DNA of 64,000 nt from Photobacterium sp. JCM 19050 (GTDB lineage: Bacteria > Pseudomonadota > Gammaproteobacteria > Enterobacterales > Vibrionaceae): the NCBI GenBank assembly GCA_001310455.1, contig BAXG01000015.1, forward strand, positions 1 through 64,000, given 5' to 3'. The position numbers and the translations under genes were made by a program. This document shows positions 41,369 to 51,209 of this stretch, in pieces; position 1 is the stretch's first letter, and each line of letters opens with the position of its first letter. The notes under the pieces are model-generated. The model was not told the origin of the DNA, searched no databases, and saw only the letters and a program-made list of their open reading frames with translations.

Positions 41369-42121
41369 ATGCTCAGGCTGAACAACATTCAGGCTGTGTG
41401 CTTTGACCTCGATGGCACACTGGCTGACACCGCTGCCGACCTGGGGTTTGCAGCAGAGGAAATGATGATCGAACTCGGGCTGCCTTTCGGCGGAATCGAG
41501 GATGTGCGGGACTGGGTCGGTGACGGCACCGACTGCCTGATACACCGGGTTTTGACCCGCCACCTTGACGGCAGGGTGCCCGAGCGCGTATTCAACCGGG
41601 CCAACCCCTTGTTCACCAAGGCGTACCAAAACCGCAAACACAAGGCGACCAAGCTCTACCCCGGCGCGGAATCCTGCCTGGCTCGCCTGCACGACATGGG
41701 CAATGCCCTGGCCTGCGTGACCAACAAACAGACCGCCCAGGCAAATGAAGTGCTGGAAGGGTTGGGCGTGCGGCACTATTTCTCACAGGTGATGGGCCGT
41801 GATTCGGTAATCAGAGCCAAGCCTTTCCCTGACGGACTGATTGAGGCTGCGGAGCGAATGCGGGTCAATATCCGCCGGATGGTGATGGTGGGGGACTCGG
41901 TCAATGATGTACGTGCCGCCCGCGCAGCCGGTTGCCGCATTGTGGCGGTGTCTTATGGCTATAACTACGGCGTGGACATTGGCAGTGCCAACCCGGATAC
42001 GGTGATCGATTCCCTGTCAGTGGTGCCTGATATGCTGGTGCCTGCGCTTCATTGCGAAGGCTGGACAGAACCTCCACCCGTTTTGTCCCCAAGATTAATG
42101 CGGGTTGCCGGGCTGACATGA
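41369..42121 (+). CDS. cbbZ: Phosphoglycolate phosphatase
   Basis: This 250-residue HAD hydrolase has motif I CFDLDGTLADTA, a helical cap, VTNKQT, RAKPFPD and MVGDSVNDVRAARAAG. It removes phosphate from 2-phosphoglycolate, the product of RuBisCO oxygenation, and is a regular member of cbb operons. ATG 41369 with GGGAG at 8-bp spacing is preferred to GTG 41360. Its place after cbbF supports CbbZ over the housekeeping Gph. Confidence 0.93.
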   Translation: MLRLNNIQAVCFDLDGTLADTAADLGFAAEEMMIELGLPFGGIEDVRDWVGDGTDCLIHRVLTRHLDGRVPERVFNRANPLFTKAYQNRKHKATKLYPGAESCLARLHDMGNALACVTNKQTAQANEVLEGLGVRHYFSQVMGRDSVIRAKPFPDGLIEAAERMRVNIRRMVMVGDSVNDVRAARAAGCRIVAVSYGYNYGVDIGSANPDTVIDSLSVVPDMLVPALHCEGWTEPPPVLSPRLMRVAGLT

Positions 42122-42168
42122 CACCCGGAGGGCATCTGCTGTCTGAATAAAGCACGGAGCGCTTAAAG

Positions 42169-43046
42169 ATGGAGAAGACAGAAAAACCACAGAATATTGC
42201 CTCGGCAGCACTGACCCGCTTGCTGGGCTTGCCGGTTGAAGCGGTAAGGCAGACTTTGCTGGGCCGTATACAGGTGCTTAACCAGGAAATAGTCCTGCCC
42301 TGTTTTGGCAAATTCAGCGGTGAGAATGGCGGTGTCCGGAAGAAGCCGGACATGTCCCTGATTACCGATGCTGACACCCAAATGCAAGACGCACTGATTG
42401 AGTCCCTGCATGCGAGCTGGCCTTCGATTCCCGTTCTGGGAGAGGAGCTTCCGAGGAAAGAACAACAAGCATTGCTCTCTGCGTGCGACAAGGCTGTCTG
42501 GGTTCTGGACCCTATCGACGGCACCAGTAATTTTGCTGCCGGTATCCCTTATTTCTGCACGTCGCTGGCGCTGGTTGCTGATGGTCGTGTGGTAATGGGG
42601 ATGGTGTATGACCCGAACCGGGACGAATGTTTTTTTGCCTGTGAAAACGGCCCGGCAACCCTTAATAACCAGCTTCTGCAAAGTGAACGGGATGCCCCGG
42701 GTGTGCTGGCTGACTGCATGGGCTGATTGATTTAAAACGCCTTCCCGTTACGCTCTCCGGTTCCCTGGCCTCTATGCCGCCTTACCGCTCCCAGCGCAGT
42801 TTTGGCGCCAGTGCTCTGGACTGGTGCTGGGTCGCTGCCGGGCGCTGCCACCTTTACCTCCATGGCAAACAGATGCTTTGGGATTATGCGGCAGGTCAAC
42901 TGATCCTTACCTGTGCCGGAGGAAGTGAAAACCGCCTTGAAGAAATCCCACCTGAAAACGTGACACTTGAACCCCGCTCCGTGGTCGCTGCCGTTTCATC
43001 CAGCCTCCAACAGCAATGGCTTCAGTGGGTGGACGCTCACCGTTGA
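42169..43046 (+). CDS. Inositol monophosphatase-family phosphatase; one frame break
   Basis: The repaired product is 292 residues. VLGEELPR and LDPIDGTSNF supply the metal-binding acidic residues; the C-terminal part has FGASALDWCWVAAGR, the second metal motif. Substrates in the family include inositol phosphate, 3'-phosphoadenosine-5'-phosphate (CysQ) and fructose or sedoheptulose bisphosphate. Linkage to the cbb operon suggests a sugar bisphosphatase, but the family signature alone cannot decide. The break near 42723 (GGC should be GGCC) restores CMGLIDLKRL. It ends the cbb plus-strand operon. Confidence 0.8.
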
Positions 43047-43146
43047 ATGAACTGCTTCTTAAAGGAATGTTCACCACAGGCTGTACACTTCTTATTGGTC
43101 TTAATTTCCTGAATTAAAATAAAAAATCTGACTATTCCATCAGTGT

Positions 43147-43189
43147 TGTACAGCTTTAATAGCTTTTGGATCATGACTGGAATACCAGC
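43147..43189 (+). promoter_or_regulatory. Upstream activator element, copy 1 (hoxF)
   Basis: A 43-bp element starting TGTACA and ending CTGGAATACCAGC recurs at 49533-49575 with 39 identical positions. It holds the palindrome CTGG-AATA-CCAG. Located 259 bp before the sigma-54 motif, it is a probable binding site for HoxA. Confidence 0.7.
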
Positions 43190-43447
43190 ATAGTGAAGTG
43201 AGTATTGTCTAATAAAATGTATTTCACTGTAAGGCGAATTTCATCTTTGCCACGATGTTATCCGGACGGGGTGGGCATTATCACTGATCCGTATTTTACC
43301 CTGTCGGGGGTTTGGGCTTACCCGGGTGGAAACCTGCTATCCATTTACGCTGAAAAGCGACATGCCTTTATCTATGTATTCTCCTGCTTGAAAACCTAAC
43401 TGAAGTTAACTTATTGAAATAAATGACGTTAACTTAATTATTCGAAT

Positions 43448-43463
43448 TGGCACTCTGTTTGCA
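43448..43463 (+). promoter_or_regulatory. Sigma-54 promoter of hoxFUYHWI
   Basis: TGGCAC-N5-TTGCA is an exact -24/-12 match with correct spacing. It lies 246 bp before hoxF and downstream of the UAS-like element. Confidence 0.85.
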
Positions 43464-43708
43464 AAGCCTCTTAATAGCAAACCAACGATGACAAAAAATA
43501 AAAAGTGGCTGCTTGTTTCGACAGCCCGACAACACTTCCTACCGTTAAGCGCGAAATAAAAACCGGCCAGAACAACCTGACCGAGAGAAAACAAATCAAA
43601 GATTCCCGGGTTTAACCGAACTCAGGGCAGGTTTCCTGCACCCTGGAAACTGCCCACCCCGGCTGGAAGCGCAGTTTTGCTGCCGGGCTCAGGTACAAGG
43701 AGTGATCA

Positions 43709-45549
43709 ATGAGCAATGACGTAGAGGCGATATTGGCACAGCATGGTCACCGCAGGGAGCGGCTGATTGATATGCTTTGGGCGGTGCAGCGAGCCTATGG
43801 CTTTATCCCCGGATCGGCCGTTCAGCAGCTTGCTGACGGATTAAACCTTTCGCCACTGGATGTGCGTGAAACCCTTTCTTTCTACCACTTCTTCCATGAC
43901 AAACCGGCGGGCAAACACAAAATCTATCTGGCCGATACGGTTATTGCCCGAATGCGGGGCTATGACGACGTGCGGCAGGCTCTCGAAGCTCGGTAGGATG
44001 CCAGTTTGGGGAAGTCAGCACGGATGGACAGATTGGCCTTTTCGATACCCATTGTATTGGCCTGTCAGATCAAGAGCCGGCGATGTTGGTGGATGATGTG
44101 CCTTTTACCCACCTGACCGCAGAAAAGGTAGAAAGCATTGTTACCGCACTCAAGGCCGGCGTGTCGCCGCGTGAGATTGCTGACCCGGCAGGGCACGCAA
44201 GCAGTCATGTGGAATACGTTGATGCGCTGGTAGAGTCCAATATCCGTCAGGCTGGTGCGGTGTTTTTCAGTGAGCCGACAGATCCGTCAGCCATTGTTGC
44301 CGACATCGTTGCCCGGCACCCGGAGGAGGTGATTGACGCGACCAGTGTGTCGAAATTGCGTGGACGGGGCGGCGCCGGGTTCTCTGCCGGGTTGAAATGG
44401 AAGCTTTGCCGCGCCGCGCCGGAGGAAACCAAATACGTAATCTGCAACGCAGATGAAGGGGAGCCGGGCACCTTTAAAGACAGGGTGATCCTCACCCGGT
44501 GCCCGGAGCAGGTGTTCACAGGAATGACTGTAGCCGGTTACGCCATTGGTGCGCAGGAAGGGATCATTTACCTGCGCTCGGAATACGCCTACCTGCTGGA
44601 CTACCTTGAAGCGACACTGGCATCACTTCGCGACCGCAACCTGCTTGGTGAGCGCATCGGTGGCCGAGAAGGGTTCGACTTTGATATCCGTATCCAGCTG
44701 GGAGCCGGCGCGTACATTTGCGGGGATGAATCCGCGCTGATTGAGTCGTGCGAAGGGAAACGGGGCACACCAAGAGTGAAGCCGCCGTTTCCGGTCCAAC
44801 AGGGATACCTTCGCAAGCCTACTGCCGTCAACAATGTTGAGACCTTTGCCACCGTCACCCGGATTATGGAAAAAGGTGCCCGCTGGTATGAAGCGATGGG
44901 CACTAACAGTTCTTCCGGTACCCGGCTGCTGAGTGTTTCCGGTGATGTTGACCTTCCCGGTATCTATGAAATTGAGTGGGGGACCACCCTCAATGAAGTG
45001 CTGGGCAAGGTCGGGGCGCGTGACCCGAGGGCGGTGCAGGTCAGCGGCCCTTCCGGCGAATGCGTTTCCGTTGCCAAAGACGGTGGCCGGCGTTTCTCCT
45101 ACAACGACCTCTCCTGTAACGGGTCACTGATGGTGTTCAACCAACAAAGGGATTTGCTGGGTATCGTCCGTGACTTTATGCACTTTTTTGTCGAGGAGTC
45201 CTGCGGTATTTGCGTGCCTTGCCGGGCAGGTAACGTTGAGCTCTATAACAAAATCAACCTGATTATCGGTGGACGTGCCGTGGAGCAGGATCTCGAGGAA
45301 ATTCGCAACTGGGCCAAAATCGTTCGCGGTGCGAGTCGCTGCGGGCTTGGCACTACCTCTCCGAAACCTATTCTGACCACCCTTGAGAGTTTCCCGGAAG
45401 AGTATCAGTCCAAACTGGTGACACAGGAAGGTCCGCTGCTGGCATCGTTCGACCTCAATGCCGCAATGGAAGGGTTCGCGGTTGCCAGCCAGACACTGTT
45501 GCCTGAACCCACCCCGGAAAAAGCAAGGATGCAGGAGGTATCGAAATGA
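43709..45549 (+). CDS. hoxF: NAD-reducing [NiFe] hydrogenase diaphorase subunit HoxF; one frame break
   Basis: The repaired product is 613 residues. The N-terminal NuoE-like domain retains only Cys98 and Cys116 of the usual four cluster ligands. It is followed by a NuoF-like domain with FMN/NAD motifs RGRGGAGFSAGLKW and GAGAYICGDESALIE and the [4Fe-4S] motif ESCGICVPCRAG...SRCGLG. It transfers electrons from the hydrogenase module to NAD+. The break is at 43994 (T lost, restoring EARLGCQFGE). It follows a ribosome site AAGGAG. Sequence resembles the soluble hydrogenase of Cupriavidus (group 3d). Confidence 0.95.
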
Positions 45550-46271
45550 CGGTCAAACTGACAATCGACGGCAAGGAAGTGACCGCAGAAGCTGGCCAGA
45601 TGCTGGTGGATGTCGCCCATGACAACGGCGTGTATATCCCGACGCTTTGTTATCAGCGAGGCAAGCCGTGTCTGGGAACCTGCCGGGTCTGTACCTGCAA
45701 GGTTAACGGCAACAATGCTGCATCGTGCACCGTGCCGGTAACGGACGGCATGACAGTGGAAGTGAACGAGCCGGAAACCACTGATATTCGCAAGGCGCTG
45801 GTGGAAATGCTGTTTGTGGAAGGCAAACACAACTGCCCGAGTTGCGAAAAAAGCGGGCGCTGCGACCTTCAGGCGGTGGGGTATGAAACGGGCATGATGG
45901 TGTCGCGCTTCCCATACCGCTTCCCGGTGACCGAAACCGACTTCCGATCCCAAAAGATCTGGCTGGAGCGTGATCGTTGCATTTTCTGTCAGCGTTGCGT
46001 GGAATTTGTCCGTGACGACGAAACCGGCCAGAAGATTTTCAACATTGATAACCGTGGCACCCATGCCCGTATCGAAATCGATATTGCCCTTGCTGACAAA
46101 ATGCGGGACGAGCAGGTACAGGAAGCCATGGAGCTTTGCCCGGTCGGTTGCATCCTCAAAAAAGCGGTTGGCTTTGATGCACCTATCGGCGAGCGGAAAT
46201 TTGAGCTTGAAACCGTGCGTGAACGCGCGTTGGCAGAAGGGCAGGGAAACGCGGGGGAGGAAGTGAAATGA
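45546..46271 (+). CDS. hoxU: Hydrogenase diaphorase subunit HoxU
   Basis: This intact 241-residue NuoG-like ferredoxin subunit has an N-terminal [2Fe-2S] domain (PTLCYQ, GTCRVC, SC), the [4Fe-4S] motif HNCPSCEKSGRCDLQ, and a further set RCIFCQRC and ELCPVGC. It relays electrons between HoxF and HoxY. It overlaps hoxF by 4 bp and hoxY by 4 bp (ATGA), so the three are translationally coupled. Confidence 0.95.
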   Translation: MTVKLTIDGKEVTAEAGQMLVDVAHDNGVYIPTLCYQRGKPCLGTCRVCTCKVNGNNAASCTVPVTDGMTVEVNEPETTDIRKALVEMLFVEGKHNCPSCEKSGRCDLQAVGYETGMMVSRFPYRFPVTETDFRSQKIWLERDRCIFCQRCVEFVRDDETGQKIFNIDNRGTHARIEIDIALADKMRDEQVQEAMELCPVGCILKKAVGFDAPIGERKFELETVRERALAEGQGNAGEEVK

Positions 46272-46927
46272 GTACGGATGCATTAAGACCTGACGAGGGT
46301 TTTCACGGCAGAGAGAGCAATGTGGTGTATTCCCACGAATTGCCGAGAACCCCGCTGGATGAAGAAACAAAGGCACTTCGTGACAGCAAGATCCAGGTCG
46401 CGATGATTGGCCTTTGCGGCTGCTGGGGATGCACACTCTCGTTTCTGGATATGGACAGCCGGTTGGTTGGCCTGCTGGACAAAGTTGCGATTACCCGTTC
46501 ATCCATTACGGACGTCAAAAGGATTCCTCATCGCTGTACGGTGGGGTTTGTCGAAGGCGGTGTCGCCAATGATGAGAACATCGAAACCCTGGAACATTTC
46601 CGGGAAAACTGCGACATCCTGATTTCTGTGGGTGCCTGTGCCGTTTGGGGCGGGGTGCCTGCTATGCGTAACCAGGTCTCCCTGACCGAGTGCCTGGACG
46701 AAGCCTACATCTCTTCTGCTACCCGGCCGGCAGGGTCGGAAAATGTTATTCCCCATGTTGATGTCCCACGCATCACCACCAAGGTGTACCCCGCCCACCA
46801 GGTGGTGAAGATGGATTACTTCATCCCCGGTTGTCCGCCAGATGGGGACGCCATCTTCAAGGTGCTGGATGACCTGATAAACGGACGGGAAGTTGACCTT
46901 CCTTCTTCGATTAACCGGTATGACTGA
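46268..46927 (+). CDS. hoxY: NAD-reducing hydrogenase small subunit HoxY
   Basis: This 219-residue [4Fe-4S] small subunit has the motifs GLCGCWGCTLSFLD (CxxC), VGACAVWGGVPAMRN and FIPGCPPDG. It passes electrons from the NiFe site of HoxH to HoxU. The length fits group 3d. Intact frame, overlapping hoxU. Confidence 0.95.
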   Translation: MSTDALRPDEGFHGRESNVVYSHELPRTPLDEETKALRDSKIQVAMIGLCGCWGCTLSFLDMDSRLVGLLDKVAITRSSITDVKRIPHRCTVGFVEGGVANDENIETLEHFRENCDILISVGACAVWGGVPAMRNQVSLTECLDEAYISSATRPAGSENVIPHVDVPRITTKVYPAHQVVKMDYFIPGCPPDGDAIFKVLDDLINGREVDLPSSINRYD

Positions 46928-46943
46928 TTTAGTGAGGCATAAC

Positions 46944-48408
46944 ATGAGCAGAACATTGGTTATTGATCCGGTTACCCGGATTGAAGGGCACGGAAAAGTG
47001 ACATTGCAGCTCGATGCCGACAACCGGGTGACGGATGCCCGGCTCCAGGTAGTCGAATTCCGTGGTTTTGAGCGATTTATTCAGGGGCACCCTTACTGGG
47101 AAGCGCCCATGTTGCTCCAGCGGATCTGCGGGATCTGTTTTGTCAGCCACCACCTGTGCGGAGCCAAGGCGCTGGATGATGTGGTTGGTGTCGGGCTGAA
47201 AGACGGGATTCAGATGCTGCCAACCCCTGAGAAAATGCGCCGGCTTGGCCACTATGCCCAGCAACTGCAATCTCACGTTACCGCCTATTTCTACCTGATT
47301 GCCCCGGAAATGGTATTCGGCATAGAGGCCGCACCGGAGAAGCGCAACATCATCGGTCTGGCGGAAGCTAACCCGGATTTAGTCAAGCGGGTCATCGAGC
47401 TTCGCCGTTGGGGACAGGAGCTGATTGTGGCGGTGTTGGGTAAGCGGATGCACGGAATCAGTTCGATACCAGGAGGCGTGAACAACAACCTCAGCGTCGA
47501 ACAACGGGACCGGTTTCTGAAAGGCAGTGATGACCTGCTTTCCATCGATCAGGTCATTGACTACGCCCAGGACGCCCTCAACCTTTTTTACGATTACCAC
47601 GACAAATACCGCGATGAGATAGACAACTTCGGCATTACCAAGGCTCTGGATATGTGCCTGGTCGATGAAAACGGCGACGTGGATTACTACCACGGCAAGA
47701 TGCGTATAGTCGATGAAAACAAGGACATCGTGCTGGAAACCGACTACCACGACTATCTCGACCATTTTGCAGAGGCCACGGAAGAGTGGAGCTACATGAA
47801 GTTCCCCTACCTCAAGGCACTTGGCAGGGAGGCCGGGTCGGTCAGGGTCGGCCCGCTGGCCCGGCTCAATGTCACCCGCAAGTATTCAACGCCATTGGCT
47901 CAGGCCGCCCTTGAACGCTTCCACGATTACACCCAGGCAAGGCCAACAACATGACACTGCACACCAACTGGGCGCGGGCGATTGAGATCCTCCATTCTGC
48001 CGAGCTTATAAAAGCGCTGTTAAACGATCCGGATTTGCAGGGGAACAACCTCATCATTACTCCGGACAAAAGTGCCTGGACCGGTGAAGGCGTCGGCGTG
48101 GTGGAAGCCCCAAGGGGCACACTGCTTCACCACTACCGGGCCGACGAGGCGGGCAATATGACCTATGCCAACCTGATTGTTTCTACCACCCAGAACAACA
48201 AAGCCATGAACCGGACAGTACAGGCAGTCGCGCAGGAATGGGTGTCCGGCCGGCCGGAGATCACCGAAGGCATGATGAATGCCATTGAGGTCGGCATTCG
48301 GGCCTATGATCCTGTTTAAGTTGCGCCACCCACGCCATGGGGCAGATGCCTTTGCAAGTCACCCTGATTGATGCTGACGGGAAACAGATTGATGAAAAAT
48401 TTCGATGA
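46944..48408 (+). CDS. hoxH: NAD-reducing hydrogenase large subunit HoxH; two frame breaks
   Basis: The repaired product is 488 residues. The first NiFe motif is RICGICFVSHHLC and the second DPCLSCATHAMG. Twenty-four residues follow the terminal His, the tail removed by a maturation protease. It oxidises H2 at the NiFe(CN)2CO centre. ATG 46944 after GTGAGG is chosen over an upstream in-frame ATG. Breaks are at 47939-47940 (A lost, giving AKANNMTLHT) and about 48312 (one base lost, giving YDPCLSCATH). These last residues are essential for metal binding, so the raw sequence would appear dead. Confidence 0.95.
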
Positions 48409-48892
48409 GTTTCCGTCCCTCGCCAGCTTTGACCTGATCTACGGCATCGGCAATATCGGCCGTCAGGATGACGGGCTTGGTTGGGCATTTGTGGATGCGG
48501 TCGAGGAGCAGGGTTTGGCCCCGGGAACGTTGATACGCCATTACCAGCTGTTCTTTGAAGACGTTGACCTTATCCGGCGGCACAACCGGGTGCTGTTTGT
48601 GGATGCGACAAAAGCAGAGCAAACCGGCTGTTTTGCCATGGAAAAGGTGATGCCAAAGCTGGATGACAGCTTTACCTCCCACGCCATCTCGGTGCAGACC
48701 ATCGTGGCGATGTGCCACCAGTGCTACAGCGCATTTCCGGACGTATGGTTGCTGACGGTCAGGGGTTATGAGTGGGAATTGCAACTGGGCCTGACCGCCG
48801 GTGCAAGGTTAAACCTGGAAACTGCGCTGGATGGGATAACCGGCAAAGGAATTACCGCGGCTGCGCCTGCTGCAAAAGCGGCCAGCCTCTAA
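48392..48892 (+). CDS. hoxW: HoxH maturation endopeptidase HoxW
   Basis: This 166-residue HycI/HupD-family protease has IYGIGNIGRQDDGLGWAFVD (Ni-binding Glu/Asp region) and the later FVDATKAE and SHAISVQTIVAMCHQ. It cuts the C-terminal tail of HoxH after Ni insertion. ATG 48392 overlaps the end of hoxH by 17 bp; ATG 48371 is a possible earlier start. The order hoxFUYHW matches Cupriavidus. Confidence 0.9.
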   Translation: MKNFDEFPSLASFDLIYGIGNIGRQDDGLGWAFVDAVEEQGLAPGTLIRHYQLFFEDVDLIRRHNRVLFVDATKAEQTGCFAMEKVMPKLDDSFTSHAISVQTIVAMCHQCYSAFPDVWLLTVRGYEWELQLGLTAGARLNLETALDGITGKGITAAAPAAKAASL

Positions 48893-48920
48893 AAGAGAAT
48901 TTGTTTGGAAGGATACGACC

Positions 48921-49424
48921 ATGAATAAACCGAATGTAGAAACCATTGCCCGGCTGATAATGGATGCGCCGATCGGTCAGTACATTGGTGAATCCGGTGC
49001 GCAGGTACTGGCTGAGCATGCAGCCCGTGATATTGCGGTCGCCAACGGTGACTTCCTTTACCGGGAAGGGGATACGGCTAACAGCTTCTTTATTGTGATG
49101 TCCGGTCGCCTGGCGTTTTGTAAAGAAAATAAAGGCTCAGACAAGACCAGTTTGCTGCACGTACTTGAGCAGGGTGACCTGATAGGGGAGTTGAGTTTTA
49201 TCGACCGTGACCCGAGAACTGTTTCTGTCCAGGCTTTGGGGGATGCCACGGTGCTCTGCTTTGAACGCGATGACATTGAGCCCCTTATCGAAACCCACCC
49301 GAAAGTTGTTTTTGATTTTATGCGTGCCGTGGTGCGCCGGGTTCACCATACCGTTTCGGCTATCGGCCAGCAGCAGGCTGAACTGGCCGACTATATAGCA
49401 ACCGGCGGACGCGGCCGGTACTGA
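48921..49424 (+). CDS. hoxI: HoxI, cyclic-nucleotide-binding-domain subunit
   Basis: The 167-residue protein has a CRP-like beta-roll (GDFLYREGDTANSFFIVMSGRL, then DLIGELSFIDRDPRTVSVQALG) but no DNA-binding HTH at the end. In Cupriavidus HoxI joins the soluble hydrogenase and allows activation by NADPH. Its position right after hoxW supports the same role. It ends the hoxFUYHWI operon before a strong terminator. Confidence 0.88.
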   Translation: MNKPNVETIARLIMDAPIGQYIGESGAQVLAEHAARDIAVANGDFLYREGDTANSFFIVMSGRLAFCKENKGSDKTSLLHVLEQGDLIGELSFIDRDPRTVSVQALGDATVLCFERDDIEPLIETHPKVVFDFMRAVVRRVHHTVSAIGQQQAELADYIATGGRGRY

Positions 49425-49455
49425 CCCCAAACCTGTTCCACCCCAACTTCCAGTT

Positions 49456-49497
49456 CCATCTTGTCTGCCCTCTCGTGGGCAAGGTGGTTTTTTTCTT
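49456..49497 (+). terminator. Rho-independent terminator after hoxI
   Basis: CCA-CTTG-GCCC segments pair with GGGC-CAAG-TGG around the loop TCTCGT, then seven T. Confidence 0.8.
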
Positions 49498-49532
49498 TTT
49501 TTCCAGTTGGTTAATTTAATTTTCGGAAGTCA

Positions 49533-49575
49533 TGTACACCTTTATGAGCTTTTAGATCATGACTGGAATACCAGC
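49533..49575 (+). promoter_or_regulatory. Upstream activator element, copy 2 (hypA)
   Basis: This is the second copy of the 43-bp element at 43147-43189, with four mismatches. The right part, from GATCATGA to the CTGG-AATA-CCAG palindrome, is identical. It lies 254 bp upstream of a sigma-54 motif. Confidence 0.7.
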
Positions 49576-49828
49576 GTATTAGTTATAAATATCCAAATAA
49601 ATAGTCATTCAAGTAAATCAATTTAGGTCAGGAAGACTGCGGCGACTGGCTGTCTCTTTTGGTAATGGGTTTGGAAAGTTACTTTCCGATCTAATTAATA
49701 AGATGGTCATTAACTTTCCAAATTAACGCACTTGTGTAAATAATTTGTTTATCAGCTGTTGTTTATGTGTGTTTGCGTGCCGCGTCATTTAAGGGGTGGC
49801 ATCCCGGATAAGCGATATACCGGAAGAT

Positions 49829-49844
49829 TGGCTCACTCTTTGCT
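49829..49844 (+). promoter_or_regulatory. Sigma-54 promoter of the hyp operon
   Basis: TGGCTC-N5-TTGCT keeps GG and GC at -24/-12 with correct spacing. Located 66 bp before hypA and in the same geometry to the UAS as in front of hoxF. Confidence 0.75.
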
Positions 49845-49909
49845 GTAACAGACTGTTAGCCATAGAAAACACACTCTCAGGCAGGAAGAAGAAAAGGAAT
49901 GACAGACGC

Positions 49910-50250
49910 ATGCATGAGATGTCGCTTTGCGAAAGCATCGTTCAGACACTGGAAAAGGAAGCCGGGGCTCAACAGTTTAACCGGGTAAAAACCGTGTGGC
50001 TGGAAATTGGAATGCTGGCCGGCGTTGAAATCGATGCGATGCGCTTTTGTTTTGATGTCGTCACCAACGGCACGTTGGCAGCGGGCGCGGCATTAGAAAT
50101 CGACTCACTTCCTGGACAGGTTGGTGTCTGCATTGCGAAAAGACTGTCGCGATGACAGCGCGCTACGATACGTGCCCCGAATGTGGCAGTGCCGGGCTGA
50201 TGCTGACCGGGGGTGATGAAATGCGAATCAAGGAAGTGGAGGTGGAGTGA
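49910..50250 (+). CDS. hypA: Hydrogenase nickel-insertion protein HypA; one frame break
   Basis: The repaired product is 113 residues. The N-terminal [10 protein letters not shown] holds the Ni-binding His2, and the zinc motif is WCLHC...CPEC. It delivers nickel together with HypB. The break at 50119-50120 (GG should be GGG) restores [10 protein letters not shown], without which both CxxC motifs are lost. The start ATG 49910 fits the invariant MHE N-terminus. Confidence 0.94.
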
Positions 50251-51209
50251 TGTGCACAGTTTGTGGTTGCGGCGAAGGCCAGGTAAAGATTGAAGGACAT
50301 AAGCATGACGCCGGGCTTGACGTTAATGGACATAATGCAAACGGAAGCCATGCGCACAGTCATGGGGAACACCATCACCACCATTCCGGTGAGGGGAGTC
50401 ACGACACCCAACATACTCATTCAGCCGAAGATACCCACCACTACGGGAAAGGCCCCGCTGGTGCTCATGCACCGGGTCTGACTCAGGCACGGATGGTGCA
50501 GATTGAGCAGGATATCCTCGGAAAAAACGACCGTTATGCTGCCGCCAACCGTGCACGATTTTCACAATCATCCCAGTTGGTGCTGAATCTGGTTTCCAGC
50601 CCCGGTTCGGGCAAAACCACGTTGCTGACGGAAACCCTGACTTACCTGAAAGAAGCCATGCCGGTGGCAGTGATTGAAGGAGACCAGCAAACCGCTAACG
50701 ATGCAGAGCGCATTCGGGCAACCGGTGTCAAAGCGGTGCAGGTAAACACGGGCAAAGGCTGCCACCTTGATGCCCATATGGTCGGCCATGCCCTCGATTC
50801 ACTGGTGCTACCGGATTATGGGATCCTGTTTATTGAAAATGTCGGCAATCTGGTTTGCCCCGCGGCCTTTGATTTGGGTGAAGCGCACAAAGTGGCGATT
50901 CTGTCGGTCACCGAAGGTGAGGACAAACCAATCAAATACCCGGATATGTTTGCCGCGGCAGATTTGGTGCTTCTCAACAAGATTGATCTGCTGCCGCACC
51001 TTAATTTTGATCTCGGTCGCTGCCGGGATTACCTCAAAGCCGTGAACCCCAATGCGGATATTCTGGAAGTCTCGGCAACCTCCGGTGAGGGCATGGATGA
51101 ATGGTTTGCCTGGCTTTCAGATAACCGCCGGATGCTCCTTGAAGCACGGCGGGACAAACTGCAGACGCAACTGGATGCGATAGCAATCCAGCTGGAGGCC
51201 GCGGGCTGA
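50250..51209 (+). CDS. hypB: Hydrogenase nickel GTPase HypB
   Basis: This 319-residue GTPase has CTVCGCGEG at the N-terminus (high-affinity Ni site), then a His-rich stretch (about residues 18-66, with five consecutive His) for Ni storage, then Walker [27 protein letters not shown] and NKIDLL. It loads nickel into the large subunits. Intact; start ATG 50250 overlaps the hypA stop. Overlaps hoxA by one base. Confidence 0.96.
   Translation: MCTVCGCGEGQVKIEGHKHDAGLDVNGHNANGSHAHSHGEHHHHHSGEGSHDTQHTHSAEDTHHYGKGPAGAHAPGLTQARMVQIEQDILGKNDRYAAANRARFSQSSQLVLNLVSSPGSGKTTLLTETLTYLKEAMPVAVIEGDQQTANDAERIRATGVKAVQVNTGKGCHLDAHMVGHALDSLVLPDYGILFIENVGNLVCPAAFDLGEAHKVAILSVTEGEDKPIKYPDMFAAADLVLLNKIDLLPHLNFDLGRCRDYLKAVNPNADILEVSATSGEGMDEWFAWLSDNRRMLLEARRDKLQTQLDAIAIQLEAAG

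Larger units (their letters stand above)
43047..43708. other. Intergenic region upstream of hoxF
   Basis: This 662-bp region carries no convincing gene. A 64-codon frame at 43205-43399 has no recognisable product. Promoter elements are listed separately: a 43-bp UAS-like element and a sigma-54 motif. Between them, GTTAACTTA occurs twice (about 43404 and 43429) in AT-rich sequence, which may suit IHF-assisted bending. Confidence 0.6.
49425..49909. other. Intergenic region upstream of hypA
   Basis: The gap holds no gene. It contains the hoxI terminator, the second copy of the UAS-like element and a sigma-54 motif, listed separately. AT-rich sequence around 49580-49750 fits a bending region. 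Confidence 0.65.

Noticed and set aside
43205..43399. A 64-codon open frame upstream of hoxF
   Set aside because: It has no ribosome site and no recognisable product, and it lies between the UAS and the sigma-54 motif where regulatory DNA is expected.
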